Notes: generated from the letters alone by a model not told the origin. A stretch of DNA of 64,000 nucleotides from Rhodobacter calidifons (GCF_011174775.1 NZ_JAANHS010000001.1:310001-374000); one strand, 5' to 3'; positions 1-9,053 are shown, counted from the first letter of the stretch. Program-made: numbers and translations.

Positions 1-1
1 C

Positions 2-967
2 TCCGGCGCGCTGGCCAACCTCTACGGCTTCATGGCGCTGGCCAGACCGGGCGACAGTATCATCGCGCCCCCTGCCAGCATCGGCGGCCACGTCACCCAT
101 CACGCCGCCGGTTGCGCGGGGCTTTACGGGCTGACCACCCACCCCGCCCCCATCGACGCCGACGGCTACACGCTTGATCTTTCGGCCCTCCACGACCTCG
201 CCCACGCCGTCCGTCCGAAGGTCATCACCATCGGCGGCAGCCTGAACCTGTTCCCCCACCCGGTGGCCGAGGTCCGCAAGATCGCCGATCAGGTGGGCGC
301 CAAGGTCCTGTTCGACGCCGCCCATCAATGCGGCATCATCGCCGGGGGCGTCTGGGCCAACCCGCTCACCGAAGGCGCGCATCTGATGACCATGTCCACC
401 TACAAGAGCCTCGGCGGCCCTGCCGGAGGCCTGATCGTCACCAACGATGCCACCATCGCCGAACGCCTCGACGCCATCGCCTTCCCCGGCCTCACCGCCA
501 ACTTCGACGCCGCGAAATCGGCGGCGCTGGCCTATACCCTCCTCGACTGGCGCGACCACGGCGTAGCCTATGCCACGGCCATGGTGGAGCTCGCAAAGGC
601 CCTCGCCCGCGAACTCACCCAACTCGGCCTCCCCGTCTTCGCCGCCGACCGGGGCGCCACCACCTCGCACCAGTTCGCCATCGAGGCCGCCCCCTATGGC
701 GGCGGCCAGGCCGCCTCGAAAACCCTCAGGAAAGCCGGCTTCCTCGCCTGCGGCATCGGCCTGCCCCTCCCCGACGTGCCGGGCGACCTGAACGGCCTGC
801 GCCTCGGCACGCCGGAACTCGTCCGCCGCGGCGTCACCCCCGCCGACGCCCCCGCGCTGGCCAGCCTCATCGCCGAAGCCCTGCGCTCCAACGCCCCCGA
901 AACCCTCGCCCCCCGCACCAAGGCGCTGCGCGCCCGGTTTCAGGGCCTGCATTATGTTACGCCATGA
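2..967 (+). CDS. SHMT-like fold-type I PLP enzyme (5' end outside window)
   Basis: Open from the left edge in frame, starting with residues SGALANLYGF, so the N-terminus lies outside the window. The order of blocks follows serine hydroxymethyltransferase and relatives: a small-residue loop, HVTHHAAG, the cofactor Asp in LFDAAHQ, and the lysine motif STYKSLGGPAGG. Canonical SHMT has THKTLRGPRGG, so the His before the lysine is Tyr and the Arg residues are missing. I infer a divergent SHMT-like aldolase or hydroxymethyltransferase (an alpha-methylserine-type enzyme is possible) rather than housekeeping glyA. The stop overlaps the next start by ATGA, implying co-translation with the aldo/keto reductase. 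The substrate cannot be read from sequence. Confidence 0.75.
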   Translation, partial: SGALANLYGFMALARPGDSIIAPPASIGGHVTHHAAGCAGLYGLTTHPAPIDADGYTLDLSALHDLAHAVRPKVITIGGSLNLFPHPVAEVRKIADQVGAKVLFDAAHQCGIIAGGVWANPLTEGAHLMTMSTYKSLGGPAGGLIVTNDATIAERLDAIAFPGLTANFDAAKSAALAYTLLDWRDHGVAYATAMVELAKALARELTQLGLPVFAADRGATTSHQFAIEAAPYGGGQAASKTLRKAGFLACGIGLPLPDVPGDLNGLRLGTPELVRRGVTPADAPALASLIAEALRSNAPETLAPRTKALRARFQGLHYVTP

Positions 968-1947
968 GAACCCGCAAACTCGGCCGCTCCGGCCCCGACG
1001 TTTCCGCCCTCGGCCTTGGCTGCCTGTCCTTCGGCGGCATGTTCGGCCCTACGACCGAGGCCGAATCCCTGCGCACCCTCGACGCCGCCTGGGAGGCCGG
1101 GATCACCTTCCTCGACACCGCCAACGGCTATAGCAAGGGCGTCTCCGAGACCGTCATCGGCACCTGGCTGAAACGCTCCGGCCACCGCCCGCACATCGCC
1201 ACCAAGGCCGCCTTCACCGACGACCCCGCCCGCCGCATCGACAACCGGCCCGAACACCTGCGCGCCGAACTTGAAGGCTCGCTGAAACGCCTCGGCCTGG
1301 ACCACGTCACCCTCTTCTACGCCCACCGCCACGACCCCCGGATCCCGGCCGAGGACCTTGCAGGCACCATGCAACGCCTGCACGCGGAAGGGAAAATCCT
1401 CGGCTACGGCCTGTCGGAAGTCGGCCCCTATACGCTGGAACGCTGCCACGCCGTCCATCCGGTGATGGCTGTGCAAAGCGAATACTCGCTCTGGACCCGC
1501 ACGCCGGAACTTGGCCTGATCCAGCGTTGCGCGCAGTTGGGAGTGGCCTTCGTCCCCTTCTCCCCCCTCGCCCGCGGCGCCTTCGGAACGCCCATGGCCG
1601 ACCCCGCCAGCTTCGCCCCGAACGAATTCCGCAGCCGCATCCCCCGCTTTGCGCCCGAAAACTGGCCGCACAACAAGGCACGGCTCCACGCCTTCCACGC
1701 CTTCGCGCGGCAACGCGGCTTCACCCCCGCCGCGCTTGCCCTGGCCTGGCTTCTCGACCGCGCGCCCCACATCATCCCTATCCCCGGCACCCGCACGGCC
1801 GATCACCTGCGCGCCTGGGCCATGGCCCCCGAGATCGACCTGACCGACGACGACCGCCAGGAAATCGACCGCCTCCTGCCCATCGGCTGGGCCTGGGGCG
1901 ACCGCTACGACGACCACATGGCCGCGACGGTGGAACGCTATTCCTGA
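964..1947 (+). CDS. aldo/keto reductase
   Basis: A 327-residue NAD(P)H-dependent reductase of the AKR superfamily (TIM barrel, cytosolic). It opens with RKLGRSGPDVSALGLG, the usual first strand. The catalytic tetrad is visible: Asp in FLDTANGYSKG, the Tyr of the same motif, Lys in IATKAAF and His in YAHRHD. The C-terminal PIPGTRTADHLRAW matches the cofactor phosphate-binding loop. The start overlaps the upstream stop by ATGA, so it forms an operon with the SHMT-like enzyme. A small carbonyl substrate is likely, but I cannot name it. Confidence 0.88.
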   Translation: MRTRKLGRSGPDVSALGLGCLSFGGMFGPTTEAESLRTLDAAWEAGITFLDTANGYSKGVSETVIGTWLKRSGHRPHIATKAAFTDDPARRIDNRPEHLRAELEGSLKRLGLDHVTLFYAHRHDPRIPAEDLAGTMQRLHAEGKILGYGLSEVGPYTLERCHAVHPVMAVQSEYSLWTRTPELGLIQRCAQLGVAFVPFSPLARGAFGTPMADPASFAPNEFRSRIPRFAPENWPHNKARLHAFHAFARQRGFTPAALALAWLLDRAPHIIPIPGTRTADHLRAWAMAPEIDLTDDDRQEIDRLLPIGWAWGDRYDDHMAATVERYS

Positions 1948-1991
1948 CCCGGAGGCGCCGTCACCTCTTGCAGGGAAAGTGGAAACCAGTC

Positions 1992-2186
1992 CTACCGCCG
2001 CGCCCGCAGACACTCCCTCGGCTCTGCCCCCAGCGCCTCGGCCCCGCAGACCGCGCAGCGCCAGAAGTCCGGCGCCACGCGCCGGTCCAGCCGCCAGCGG
2101 CAGTCGCGCGTCAGCGTCGTCGTCCGCCACTGGTGCCAGAGGAACAGGTAAACCCCGACCCCCAGAACCAGCAGCAGGATCGGCAA
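1992..2186 (-). CDS. small single-pass membrane protein with CxxCG motif
   Basis: A 64-residue protein starting 3 bp after the sdhB stop, so probably the last gene of the sdh transcript. An N-terminal hydrophobic helix (about residues 2-16) is followed by a basic segment, TRDCRWR, and a CAVCG pair near residue 45 that could bind zinc or be redox active. The function is unknown. The tight spacing and the membrane helix plus Cys pattern argue that it is real rather than a shadow frame. It ends about 45 bp from the convergent aldo/keto reductase. Confidence 0.6.
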   Translation of the reverse strand: MPILLLVLGVGVYLFLWHQWRTTTLTRDCRWRLDRRVAPDFWRCAVCGAEALGAEPRECLRARR

Positions 2187-2189
2187 GGG

Positions 2190-2969
2190 CTACACCACCC
2201 GCTCGACCATCATCTTCTTGATCTCGGCGATCGCCTTCGCCGGGTTCAGCCCCTTGGGACAGGTCTTGGCGCAGTTCATGATCGTGTGGCAGCGATACAG
2301 CTTGAACGGATCCTCCAGCGCGTCCAGCCGTTCCCCCGTCGCCTCGTCCCGTGAGTCAATGATCCAGCGATAGGCATGCAAGAGCGCCGCCGGCCCCAGA
2401 TAGCGGTCCGAGTTCCACCAGTAGCTCGGGCAGGAGGTCGAGCACGACGCGCACATCACGCATTCGTAGAGGCCATCCAGCTTCTGCCGGTCCTCGATCG
2501 ACTGCCGCCACTCCTTGGCCGGGCGGTTGGTCTTCGTTTCCAGCCAGGGCATGATGCTGGCGTGCTGGGCGTAGAAATGCGTCAGGTCCGGGATCAGGTC
2601 CTTGATGACCGCCATATGCGGCAGCGGGTAGATCTTCACGTCCCCCTTGATCTCATCGAGGCCGTAGATGCAGGCCAGGGTGTTGATCCCGTCGATGTTC
2701 ATCGCGCAGGATCCGCAGATGCCTTCCCGGCAGGACCGCCGGAAGGTCAGCGTCGGGTCGATCTCGGTCTTGATCTTGATCAGCGCGTCCAGAACCATCG
2801 GGCCGCAGGTGTCCATATCGACGAAATAGGTATCGACCCGCGGGTTTTCGCCGTCGTCCGGGTTCCAGCGGTAGATCTGGAACTTGCGCAGGTTCTTCGC
2901 GCCTTCCGGCTTGGGCCATGTCTTCCCGGTACGGATCTTCGAATTCTTCGGCAGGGTAAGCTGGACCAT
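2190..2969 (-). CDS. sdhB: succinate dehydrogenase iron-sulfur subunit
   Basis: SdhB, 259 residues, the electron-transfer subunit of respiratory complex II on the inner face of the cytoplasmic membrane. The [2Fe-2S] cysteines are C80, C85, C88 and C100 ([10 protein letters not shown]...C). The [4Fe-4S] and [3Fe-4S] ligands are in [11 protein letters not shown] (C170, C173, C176, C180) and [11 protein letters not shown] (C227, C233, C237). It passes electrons from SdhA flavin to quinone at SdhCD. It is separated from sdhA by four other genes on the same strand, all overlapping or within a few bases, so co-transcription is likely. Confidence 0.98.
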   Translation of the reverse strand: MVQLTLPKNSKIRTGKTWPKPEGAKNLRKFQIYRWNPDDGENPRVDTYFVDMDTCGPMVLDALIKIKTEIDPTLTFRRSCREGICGSCAMNIDGINTLACIYGLDEIKGDVKIYPLPHMAVIKDLIPDLTHFYAQHASIMPWLETKTNRPAKEWRQSIEDRQKLDGLYECVMCASCSTSCPSYWWNSDRYLGPAALLHAYRWIIDSRDEATGERLDALEDPFKLYRCHTIMNCAKTCPKGLNPAKAIAEIKKMMVERVV

Positions 2970-2972
2970 GGA

Positions 2973-3266
2973 TCAACCTTTCCAGTCTGGTCTTGCATAA
3001 AGGGGTCGGCTCGGCGGTTCACCCGCCTTGGCCATCACGCAGCTCTCGTAGACGGCAGCGGGGTCGCGGCCAAGCAGGAAGTCGGAACTGACATTCACCT
3101 CCAGCCCCGCCGTCGCCCGGCCCGCGGAGGTGGCACCGACCGAGACCTCGCCCCGCGGCTGCTGGGCCAGGCGGGCGCGTTCGAAACACTGCCGTTCGGC
3201 CTCGGCCAGCGGGATCGGACCGCAGGCGGTCAGGGAAAGCAGGGCGGCGGGCAACAGTCGTTTCAT
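2973..3266 (-). CDS. putative small lipoprotein
   Basis: A 97-residue protein with a lipoprotein signal peptide: MKRLLPAALLSLTAC, with C15 as the lipidation site. Two further cysteines (C27 and C76) could form a disulfide in the periplasm. I do not recognise a domain. It sits 3 bp before sdhB and 4 bp after another lipoprotein. The start was chosen at the Met that gives a clean signal peptide; a longer in-frame extension would destroy it. Confidence 0.65.
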   Translation of the reverse strand: MKRLLPAALLSLTACGPIPLAEAERQCFERARLAQQPRGEVSVGATSAGRATAGLEVNVSSDFLLGRDPAAVYESCVMAKAGEPPSRPLYARPDWKG

Positions 3267-3270
3267 CGCA

Positions 3271-3621
3271 TCACCGGATCGGAGGAACGCCATTGGCGGC
3301 ATAGCAGGCCTGCGCCGCCGGGCGAAGCGCGATCGTCCTGATCGTGGCCTTGGTCGAGGTGCCGGCCTCCACCCCCACGTCGCGGGCCAGCAGGCGCAAT
3401 TCGTCCTCGCTGGCGGCATCCAGGATGCATTTCGTCGCCCTCCGCGCCGGTTCCGCCGGCATGTCGATGTTCACCACCGGGAACACCACCGTATGCGCCG
3501 TGCGCTTCAGCGTGTCCTGCACCAGTTCCGCCGGGTCGCAGGCGGCAAGGGAGAGAAGGGCTGCGGCGCCGACAACAAACGCAAGGTGCCGATGCCCGGA
3601 ATTCATGATTGCGAATCTCAT
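3271..3621 (-). CDS. putative lipoprotein
   Basis: A 116-residue protein with a hydrophobic N-terminus and lipobox LSLAAC at about residues 23-28. The start overlaps the glycosyltransferase stop by ATGA (3618-3621), which favours this Met over the one five codons later. The mature part has two more cysteines and no domain I recognise. With the following lipoprotein it forms a pair just before sdhB. A role in complex II assembly or in the envelope is possible, but nothing in the sequence proves either. Confidence 0.65.
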   Translation of the reverse strand: MRFAIMNSGHRHLAFVVGAAALLSLAACDPAELVQDTLKRTAHTVVFPVVNIDMPAEPARRATKCILDAASEDELRLLARDVGVEAGTSTKATIRTIALRPAAQACYAANGVPPIR

Positions 3622-4367
3622 TCCGATATCCTCGGGGGTGGAGCTCCGCGTCCGGGAACCTTGAAGGCATAAGTCCATATTTCCTCGGCGACATGCGCGG
3701 GGTTTCGCATCGTGAATGTCCTGTGAATAGACGCCCGACCATATCTGCCCGTCCCTATCCAATCGCGCTGACGCGGCAGGCAGACAGGTGTTATCCCCTG
3801 CTCATGACACCAGCGCGCCAGCCGCACGTCAACGAACTTCCGGCTGTCGCGCATGTAGGAATAGGGCGGGGCATCGGCGCCAAGGATGATCGCACACCCT
3901 GTTCCCAGCTGGTCAACGACGACAGCGCTTTCAAGCATCTGATCCAGAGAAAACACGCGGCGATAGCCCGCGATCCTGCGACGCGAAAAACGCAACAGGC
4001 GCAATGGCTGCCGGATAGACGGCTTCACATAGATCGAACCATGATAGCCACCAAGCCACCGGCCTGGACCCAGCGCGTGAAAGCGATCAACCGTCGTCGC
4101 CACAAAGTCGTTTGTGGGATAGATGTCGTCATCGACATAGAAGACGATGTCGTCCGGTGTCGGCTCGACATAGAACTTGCCCACATCCATCGTGTTCTCG
4201 TCCGGGATCACCGGATGGACATTGGCGAATGCGGCAAGCTCGGCCGGAATCTCCGTGTATTCGTTCAGCACCACGTTCATCCGATCGACCTGCGGCGCAA
4301 GGGCACGGACGACGTCCAGCATTCCATCCCGTCGTGGCGGATAGGTGGCCAGGTTGGCAACGATCAC
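3618..4367 (-). CDS. glycosyltransferase, GT-A-like, inserted in sdh operon
   Basis: A 249-residue soluble protein. YVDDDIYP at residues 78-84 is a DXD-type metal and nucleotide-sugar site preceded by the usual beta-strand (DDIVF). The start resembles family 2-like transferases that begin directly with a Rossmann strand (MIVANLATYPPR). Cysteines are few and there is no membrane segment. It overlaps the upstream methyltransferase by ATGA and the downstream lipoprotein by ATGA, so it is translationally coupled inside the sdh cluster. It probably modifies a surface glycan; donor and acceptor are unknown. Confidence 0.75.
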   Translation of the reverse strand: MIVANLATYPPRRDGMLDVVRALAPQVDRMNVVLNEYTEIPAELAAFANVHPVIPDENTMDVGKFYVEPTPDDIVFYVDDDIYPTNDFVATTVDRFHALGPGRWLGGYHGSIYVKPSIRQPLRLLRFSRRRIAGYRRVFSLDQMLESAVVVDQLGTGCAIILGADAPPYSYMRDSRKFVDVRLARWCHEQGITPVCLPRQRDWIGTGRYGRASIHRTFTMRNPAHVAEEIWTYAFKVPGRGAPPPRISE

Positions 4368-5038
4368 GACCTGCCCTCCTTCGGCTCCGGCCGGGTCCGG
4401 CCGAAGAGCTTGAAATGCGCGAACGAAGTCTGCCGCGGGTCGCTGCCCCGTCGCATCGGATAGGGTTGCTCATAGCTGCGCAGCAGGCCGAACTCCGGCG
4501 CGTGGGCGGCCACCCAGTCGGAATAGCGCCGGTGGCGCACATGCCGGGCCTTGCTGGGCATGGCATCATCCGAAATGTAGATCAGGACCAGGCGCGTCGC
4601 CGCCGCGAACAGCCGCTGCATGTAATCCTCGAACACCTCGTCCTCGGTCAGGTGGTAGATCACATCCAGCGACAGCGCGAGATCGGCCTGACGCGGCGCG
4701 GCCCTGAACTCCTCCAGCGTCATGAAGGACCAGTCGGGGCGGTCCCGGAACCGTAGCGCGCAGGCGGCGACCGCGGTCGGGCTCACGTCAACGCCCAGAT
4801 AGCGCGGGCAGCGCAACAGGGAACACTGGTTGCCATCGCCGCTGCCGAACTCGACGACCGAACGCACGTCAAGCTCCTCGACAAGACCATTGATCACCTG
4901 CGCCTTGTGTTCCGCAAGACGTCCGTAGGATCCCGCTCCCGAAGTGCCACCCTGATTGTATCGCGCGCGCCAATAGTCTTCCGACCGGAATTCCGCTCCG
5001 TCATCCTTCGATCCCAACAGACGCCGGAGCAGGCGCAT
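4364..5038 (-). CDS. class I SAM-dependent methyltransferase, inserted in sdh operon
   Basis: A 224-residue protein. The SAM-binding motif I is VVEFGSGDGNQ at residues 61-71, followed by YLGVDVS (acidic end of strand 2) and DLALSLDVIYHL (motif II region). YWRARYNQGGTSGAGSYGRLAEHKA near the N-terminus is typical of methyltransferases found with glycan and polysaccharide genes. The start shares one base with the sdhA stop (TGATG), a sign of coupled translation. It is paired with the next glycosyltransferase, which suggests methylation of a sugar or glycan. The acceptor is unknown. Confidence 0.8.
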   Translation of the reverse strand: MRLLRRLLGSKDDGAEFRSEDYWRARYNQGGTSGAGSYGRLAEHKAQVINGLVEELDVRSVVEFGSGDGNQCSLLRCPRYLGVDVSPTAVAACALRFRDRPDWSFMTLEEFRAAPRQADLALSLDVIYHLTEDEVFEDYMQRLFAAATRLVLIYISDDAMPSKARHVRHRRYSDWVAAHAPEFGLLRSYEQPYPMRRGSDPRQTSFAHFKLFGRTRPEPKEGRS

Positions 5039-6843
5039 CAGAACTTCCTTTCCGCCGGGGCGATCTTGGCCAGGGGGATGCCGCCCTCGGCCTCGCTGGT
5101 CAGAGGGTCCCCGTGCACCGGGCGGTAGTCAAGCACCACCTTGTTGCCATCCACCCAGGCCAGCGAATGTTTGCGCCAGTTGACATCGTCACGGGCCGGA
5201 TAGTCCTCGTGCGCATGGGCGCCGCGGCTTTCGGTCCGGGCATGCGCCGCGTAGATCGTGGCCAGCGCGTTCGGCATCAGGTTGGTCAGCTCCAGCGTCT
5301 CCATCAGGTCGCTGTTCCAGATCAGGCTGCGGTCCGTGACATGCAGGTCGTCCATCTTGCCCGCGATCGCCGTCATCTTCTTCTCGCCCGCCGCCAGGGT
5401 CTCCTCGGCCCGGAACACCGCCGCATCGGCCTGCATCGTGCGCTGCATCTCCAGCCGCAGCTCGGCCGTCGGCACCGCCCCGTTCGCATGGCGCAGCGCG
5501 TCGAACCGGGCCAGGGCCTTGTCCACCTCGGCCTTGTTCGTTGCCGGAACGCTGGCGGAACGGTCCACCACCTGCCCCGCCCGGATCGCCGCCGCCCGAC
5601 CGAACACCACCAGGTCGATCAGGGAATTCGACCCCAGCCGGTTCGCGCCATGCACGGATGCACAGCCCGCCTCGCCCACTGCCATCAGGCCCGGGAACAC
5701 CGCATCCGGGTTGTCCTTCGTGGGGTTCAGCACCTCGCCCCAATAGTTCGTGGGGATGCCGCCCATGTTGTAATGCACCGTGGGCAGCACCGGGATCGGC
5801 TCCTTGTGCAGGTCCACGCCCGCGAAGATGCGCGCGCTCTCGGTGATCCCCGGCAGGCGCAGTTCCAGCGATTCCTTCGGCAGGTGCGACAGGTTCAGGT
5901 GGATATGGTCCTTGTTCGGCCCCACCCCCCGACCTTCCCGGATCTCGATCGTCATGCAACGCGACACATAATCCCGCGGCGCCAGGTCCTTGTAATGCGG
6001 CGCATAGCGTTCCATGAACCGCTCGCCCTCGCTGTTGGTCAGATAGCCGCCCTCGCCGCGCGCGCCTTCGGTGATGAGGCACCCCGAGCCGTAAATCCCC
6101 GTCGGGTGGAACTGCACGAACTCCATGTCCTGCAAGGGCAGCCCCGCCCGCGCCACCATCCCGCCGCCATCCCCGGTGCAGGTATGCGCCGAGGTCGCGC
6201 TGAAATAGGCCCGGCCGTAGCCGCCGGTCGCCAGCACCACCATCTTCGCGTTGAAGACATGGATCGTGCCGTCATCCAGCTTCCACGCGACGACGCCGGT
6301 GCAGGCCCCATCGGTGATGATGAGGTCGATGGCGAAATACTCGATGTAGAACTCCGCGTTGTTCTTCAGGCTCTGCCCGTACAGAGTATGCAAGATCGCA
6401 TGCCCCGTCCGGTCCGCCGCCGCGCAGGTCCGCTGCACCGGAGGCCCGTTGCCGAACTCGGTCGTGTGCCCGCCGAAGGGACGCTGATAGATCTTGCCCT
6501 CTTCGGTGCGGCTGAAGGGCACCCCGTAATGCTCCAGCTCGTAAACCGCCTTCGGGGCCTCGCGCGCCAGATACTCCATCGCGTCCGTGTCACCCAGCCA
6601 GTCCGACCCCTTCACGGTGTCGTACATGTGCCACTGCCAGTGGTCCGGCCCCATGTTGCCAAGGCTCGCCGCAATCCCCCCCTGCGCCGCCACCGTATGG
6701 CTGCGGGTCGGGAACACCTTCGTTACGCAGGCTGTGCGCAGCCCCTGCTCGGCCATGCCCAGGGTCGCGCGCAGACCGGCCCCGCCGGCCCCCACCACGA
6801 CCACGTCATATTCATGCGTCTCATACGGATAGGCGGTCATCAT
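5038..6843 (-). CDS. sdhA: succinate dehydrogenase flavoprotein subunit
   Basis: SdhA, 601 residues, oxidises succinate to fumarate and carries covalent FAD. The dinucleotide-binding motif is [13 protein letters not shown] at about residues 14-26. The histidine in [11 protein letters not shown] (H49) is the expected FAD-linkage site. [21 protein letters not shown] and [11 protein letters not shown] are complex II fingerprints. The length is normal for the family. It sits 7 bp after sdhD and its stop overlaps the methyltransferase start. Confidence 0.98.
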   Translation of the reverse strand: MMTAYPYETHEYDVVVVGAGGAGLRATLGMAEQGLRTACVTKVFPTRSHTVAAQGGIAASLGNMGPDHWQWHMYDTVKGSDWLGDTDAMEYLAREAPKAVYELEHYGVPFSRTEEGKIYQRPFGGHTTEFGNGPPVQRTCAAADRTGHAILHTLYGQSLKNNAEFYIEYFAIDLIITDGACTGVVAWKLDDGTIHVFNAKMVVLATGGYGRAYFSATSAHTCTGDGGGMVARAGLPLQDMEFVQFHPTGIYGSGCLITEGARGEGGYLTNSEGERFMERYAPHYKDLAPRDYVSRCMTIEIREGRGVGPNKDHIHLNLSHLPKESLELRLPGITESARIFAGVDLHKEPIPVLPTVHYNMGGIPTNYWGEVLNPTKDNPDAVFPGLMAVGEAGCASVHGANRLGSNSLIDLVVFGRAAAIRAGQVVDRSASVPATNKAEVDKALARFDALRHANGAVPTAELRLEMQRTMQADAAVFRAEETLAAGEKKMTAIAGKMDDLHVTDRSLIWNSDLMETLELTNLMPNALATIYAAHARTESRGAHAHEDYPARDDVNWRKHSLAWVDGNKVVLDYRPVHGDPLTSEAEGGIPLAKIAPAERKF

Positions 6844-6850
6844 CAGATCC

Positions 6851-7222
6851 TTACAGAGCCATGCGGGCCAGGGCGAACAGCCCCGTCGCGGCGATCACCC
6901 AGGCAAGACAGGTCACGAAGATGATCAGCATCTTCCGCGCCGAGCCCCTGGCATAATCCTCGATCATCGTGGTCGCCCCCATGGCGAAATGCCGCATCCC
7001 CACGACCAGCAGCAGCGCCGTCAGGATCGCCGGGAACGGGCTGCCGAAGGTGGCGACCACCGCCTCCCGGCTTTGGCCCAGCGCGCGCCCGAAGACATAC
7101 AGCCAGACCGGCACCAGGAAGGCGAGGCCGACCGAAGAGACCGTCATCGACCAGTGATGTTCGGTCCCGTAATGGGCAGCACCCCGGCCCTCGGCCCGCT
7201 TGCGGGGGGTGATATAGCGCAT
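6851..7222 (-). CDS. sdhD: succinate dehydrogenase membrane anchor subunit
   Basis: A 123-residue protein with three hydrophobic segments (about residues 29-46, 60-82 and 99-121). H78 lies in GMRHFAMG and the EDYARG motif at 88-93 is close to the quinone site of SdhD proteins. The start is ATG at 7222, 5 nt after a GGAGG ribosome site; a GTG 15 bp upstream overlapping the sdhC stop is a weaker alternative. With SdhC it anchors complex II and binds heme b and ubiquinone. Confidence 0.93.
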   Translation of the reverse strand: MRYITPRKRAEGRGAAHYGTEHHWSMTVSSVGLAFLVPVWLYVFGRALGQSREAVVATFGSPFPAILTALLLVVGMRHFAMGATTMIEDYARGSARKMLIIFVTCLAWVIAATGLFALARMAL

Positions 7223-7233
7223 GGCGGCCTCCC

Positions 7234-7620
7234 TCACTGCACCAGAAGAATTGTGATCACAGTCAGCACGACCGACCCGATGATGCAGGCCCAGCCCAGC
7301 TTTTCCGCCGTCGGAATGTCGAGACCCCGGCCCGCATCATAGTAAAGATGCCGCAGCCCGGCCAGGTAATGGTACCACACCGCCCACAAGGACCCGCTGA
7401 ACACCAGATCGCCGAACCAGCTCGTCGCCACCGCGTTCGCCACCGCGAAATAGCTGTCCGATGTAGCTGCCGCCAGCAGCCACCAGACCCCCAGCACCAC
7501 GCCCGCGATCAGCGCGTGCCCGGTGATCCGCGTCAGGATCGAGGTCAGCATCGGCACTTGCCAGCGATAGATCTGCAAATGCGGCGACAAAGGGCGGGCG
7601 GCCTGCTTCACGTCTGCCAT
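7234..7620 (-). CDS. sdhC: succinate dehydrogenase cytochrome b556 subunit
   Basis: A 128-residue protein with the SdhC signatures RPLSPHLQIYRW (9-20) and SILTRITGHAL (27-37), three membrane helices and HYLAGLRHLYYD (84-95), in which H91 is the likely heme ligand. It is the first gene of the sdh cluster. Upstream lie a LacI-type element (7739-7750) and two GTGATCAC palindromes (7771-7801), indicating that the operon promoter is here. Confidence 0.96.
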   Translation of the reverse strand: MADVKQAARPLSPHLQIYRWQVPMLTSILTRITGHALIAGVVLGVWWLLAAATSDSYFAVANAVATSWFGDLVFSGSLWAVWYHYLAGLRHLYYDAGRGLDIPTAEKLGWACIIGSVVLTVITILLVQ

Positions 7621-7738
7621 GGTCGGTCCTCACGTCTGGCGGCGCGGCCCCCCCCGGGGCAGCACCTGGCTATCAATCACTCTTCTGAATAGCGCGGATT
7701 TCGCCCGTGTCACGCAGCGAATGCCGCGATTGCAGCAT

Positions 7739-7750
7739 GTTGCCGCTAGC
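7739..7750. promoter_or_regulatory. LacI/CceR-like operator upstream of sdhC
   Basis: GTTGCCGCTAGC, about 120 bp upstream of the sdhC start. It matches 10 of 12 bases of GTTACCGCTAAC upstream of mdh and resembles the general LacI-family palindrome TGnTAnCGnTAnCA. CceR is a LacI-type central carbon regulator known from Rhodobacter. Assignment to CceR is inference. Confidence 0.4.
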
Positions 7751-7770
7751 GGAGCACGATTTCTGCGCTT

Positions 7771-7801
7771 TGTGATCACGCCTAGAAAATCCGTGATCAC
7801 A
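7771..7801. promoter_or_regulatory. tandem GTGATCAC operator pair upstream of sdhC
   Basis: Two exact GTGATCAC palindromes at 7772-7779 and 7793-7800, centre to centre exactly 21 bp, that is two helical turns. The outer flanks make TGTGATCACG and CGTGATCACA. The same octamer at the same 21-bp period occurs upstream of sucC. This is the pattern of a dimeric regulator binding cooperatively on one DNA face. The protein is unknown to me. Confidence 0.65.
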
Positions 7802-7830
7802 GGAAACGCCGCGCGCCGCCGCTCCGCGAC

Positions 7831-8853
7831 TCAGCGCGGCACCAGCGCCCAGTAGTCCAGGTCCAGCAGCACTTCGGGCAGATACTTGCCCTCCGGCCCC
7901 CGCAAGGCTCCCGCCGCACCCTTCGTCGCCACCAGCCGCAGCCGCAAGGCCCCAACCGAGGGCACCGGGGTCTCGGCCTTGTCCAGCACCTCCGACCAGG
8001 CCCGCACCGTATCCCCGGCAAAACAGGGGTTCGCATGGGCGCCTGCGTTCAGCGCCACGATCATCTGCGCATTGGCCAGCCCGTTGAACGACAAGGCCCG
8101 CGCCAGGCTGATCACATGCCCGCCATAGATCAGCCGCCGCCCGTCCTCGCGCTGGCCCACGTCGAAATGCACCTTCGAGGTGTTCTGCCACAGCCGCGTC
8201 GCCAGCATGTGCTCGGCTTCCTCGACCGTCACCGCATCGACATGGTCGATGACCTCGCCTACCGCGTAATCCCCCCAGCGATGCGGCTCCCCCGCCAGGT
8301 CAAAGTCATAGCGGCTGAAGTCCAGCCCCTCCGGCACCACCAGCGCCCCCGGGTCCACCACCGGCGCCAGCTCCGGCACCGCGACCGGCACCACGACCTC
8401 GCGCCGCCGCTTCCGCACCATCACCCAGCGCACGTATTCCAGCACCACGTCCCCGTGCTGGTTCAACCCCTTCGTCCGCACCCAGACGACCCCCGTCGCG
8501 CCGCTGGAGGTCTCCTTCAGCCCGATCACCTCGGACTCCGACCGCAGCGTATCCCCGGGCCAGACCGGCTTCAGCCAGCGCCCTTCGGCATAGCCCAGGT
8601 TCGCCACCGCGTTCAGCGAAACATCCGGCACCGTCTTGCCGAACACCGTGTGAAACGCCACCAGATCGTCCAGCGGGCTGGCCTTCAGCCCCACCCCCCG
8701 CGCGAACTCGTCCGAGGAATACAGGGCCCCCCGCGCCGGATAGAGCGCATGATACAGCGCCCGCTCGCCCTGACCCACCGTTCGGGGCACCGCGTGCCGG
8801 ATCACCTCGCCCAGCCGGTAATCCTCGAAGAAACGCCCCGGATTGGTCTTCAT
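7831..8853 (-). CDS. mch: mesaconyl-CoA hydratase (beta-methylmalyl-CoA dehydratase)
   Basis: A 340-residue double hot-dog (MaoC-like) protein. The N-terminal half holds GRFFEDYRLGEV and SPLDDLVAFHTVFGKTVPDVS. The second half holds HVDAVTVEEAEHMLATRLWQNTSKVHFD and IYGGHVISLARAL, typical of mesaconyl-CoA hydratases. It interconverts mesaconyl-C1-CoA and beta-methylmalyl-CoA in the ethylmalonyl-CoA pathway of acetyl-CoA assimilation. Placement next to sdh and near a malyl-CoA thioesterase matches, as I recall it, the Rhodobacter sphaeroides arrangement. The stop of the upstream DUF1737 gene overlaps its start. Confidence 0.88.
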   Translation of the reverse strand: MKTNPGRFFEDYRLGEVIRHAVPRTVGQGERALYHALYPARGALYSSDEFARGVGLKASPLDDLVAFHTVFGKTVPDVSLNAVANLGYAEGRWLKPVWPGDTLRSESEVIGLKETSSGATGVVWVRTKGLNQHGDVVLEYVRWVMVRKRRREVVVPVAVPELAPVVDPGALVVPEGLDFSRYDFDLAGEPHRWGDYAVGEVIDHVDAVTVEEAEHMLATRLWQNTSKVHFDVGQREDGRRLIYGGHVISLARALSFNGLANAQMIVALNAGAHANPCFAGDTVRAWSEVLDKAETPVPSVGALRLRLVATKGAAGALRGPEGKYLPEVLLDLDYWALVPR

Positions 8854-9053
8854 AGCTCACCCAGCTTCAGTTCGGGGTGATAGTCTCCCGCCACCTCCTT
8901 CACCACCGCCTGCCCGCAGCGCATCACGCCGTGGGCCGCATCGAAGGCGTAAGCGGGCGACCCATGCAGCTCCCACCCCTTGTTCAGGGCCGCCGTCACC
9001 TTGTGACAGAAGGCCGCCGTGTCATCCGCACTCAGGAACCGATAGAGCTTCAT
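8850..9053 (-). CDS. DUF1737-like small protein
   Basis: A 67-residue protein, MKLYRFLSADDTAAFCHKV, with a middle GWELHGSPAYAFD segment characteristic of the short DUF1737 family (a compact alpha/beta fold of unknown role). It overlaps the start of mesaconyl-CoA hydratase by 4 bp, so the two are co-translated. No catalytic residues are evident. Confidence 0.75.
   Translation of the reverse strand: MKLYRFLSADDTAAFCHKVTAALNKGWELHGSPAYAFDAAHGVMRCGQAVVKEVAGDYHPELKLGEL

Noticed and set aside
7252-7261. TGTGATCACA near the 3' end of sdhC as a third sdh operator
   Set aside because: It encodes Val-Ile-Thr of the last SdhC helix and is over 500 bp from the upstream pair, outside the 21-bp pattern. 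Possibly chance, so not counted as part of the array.
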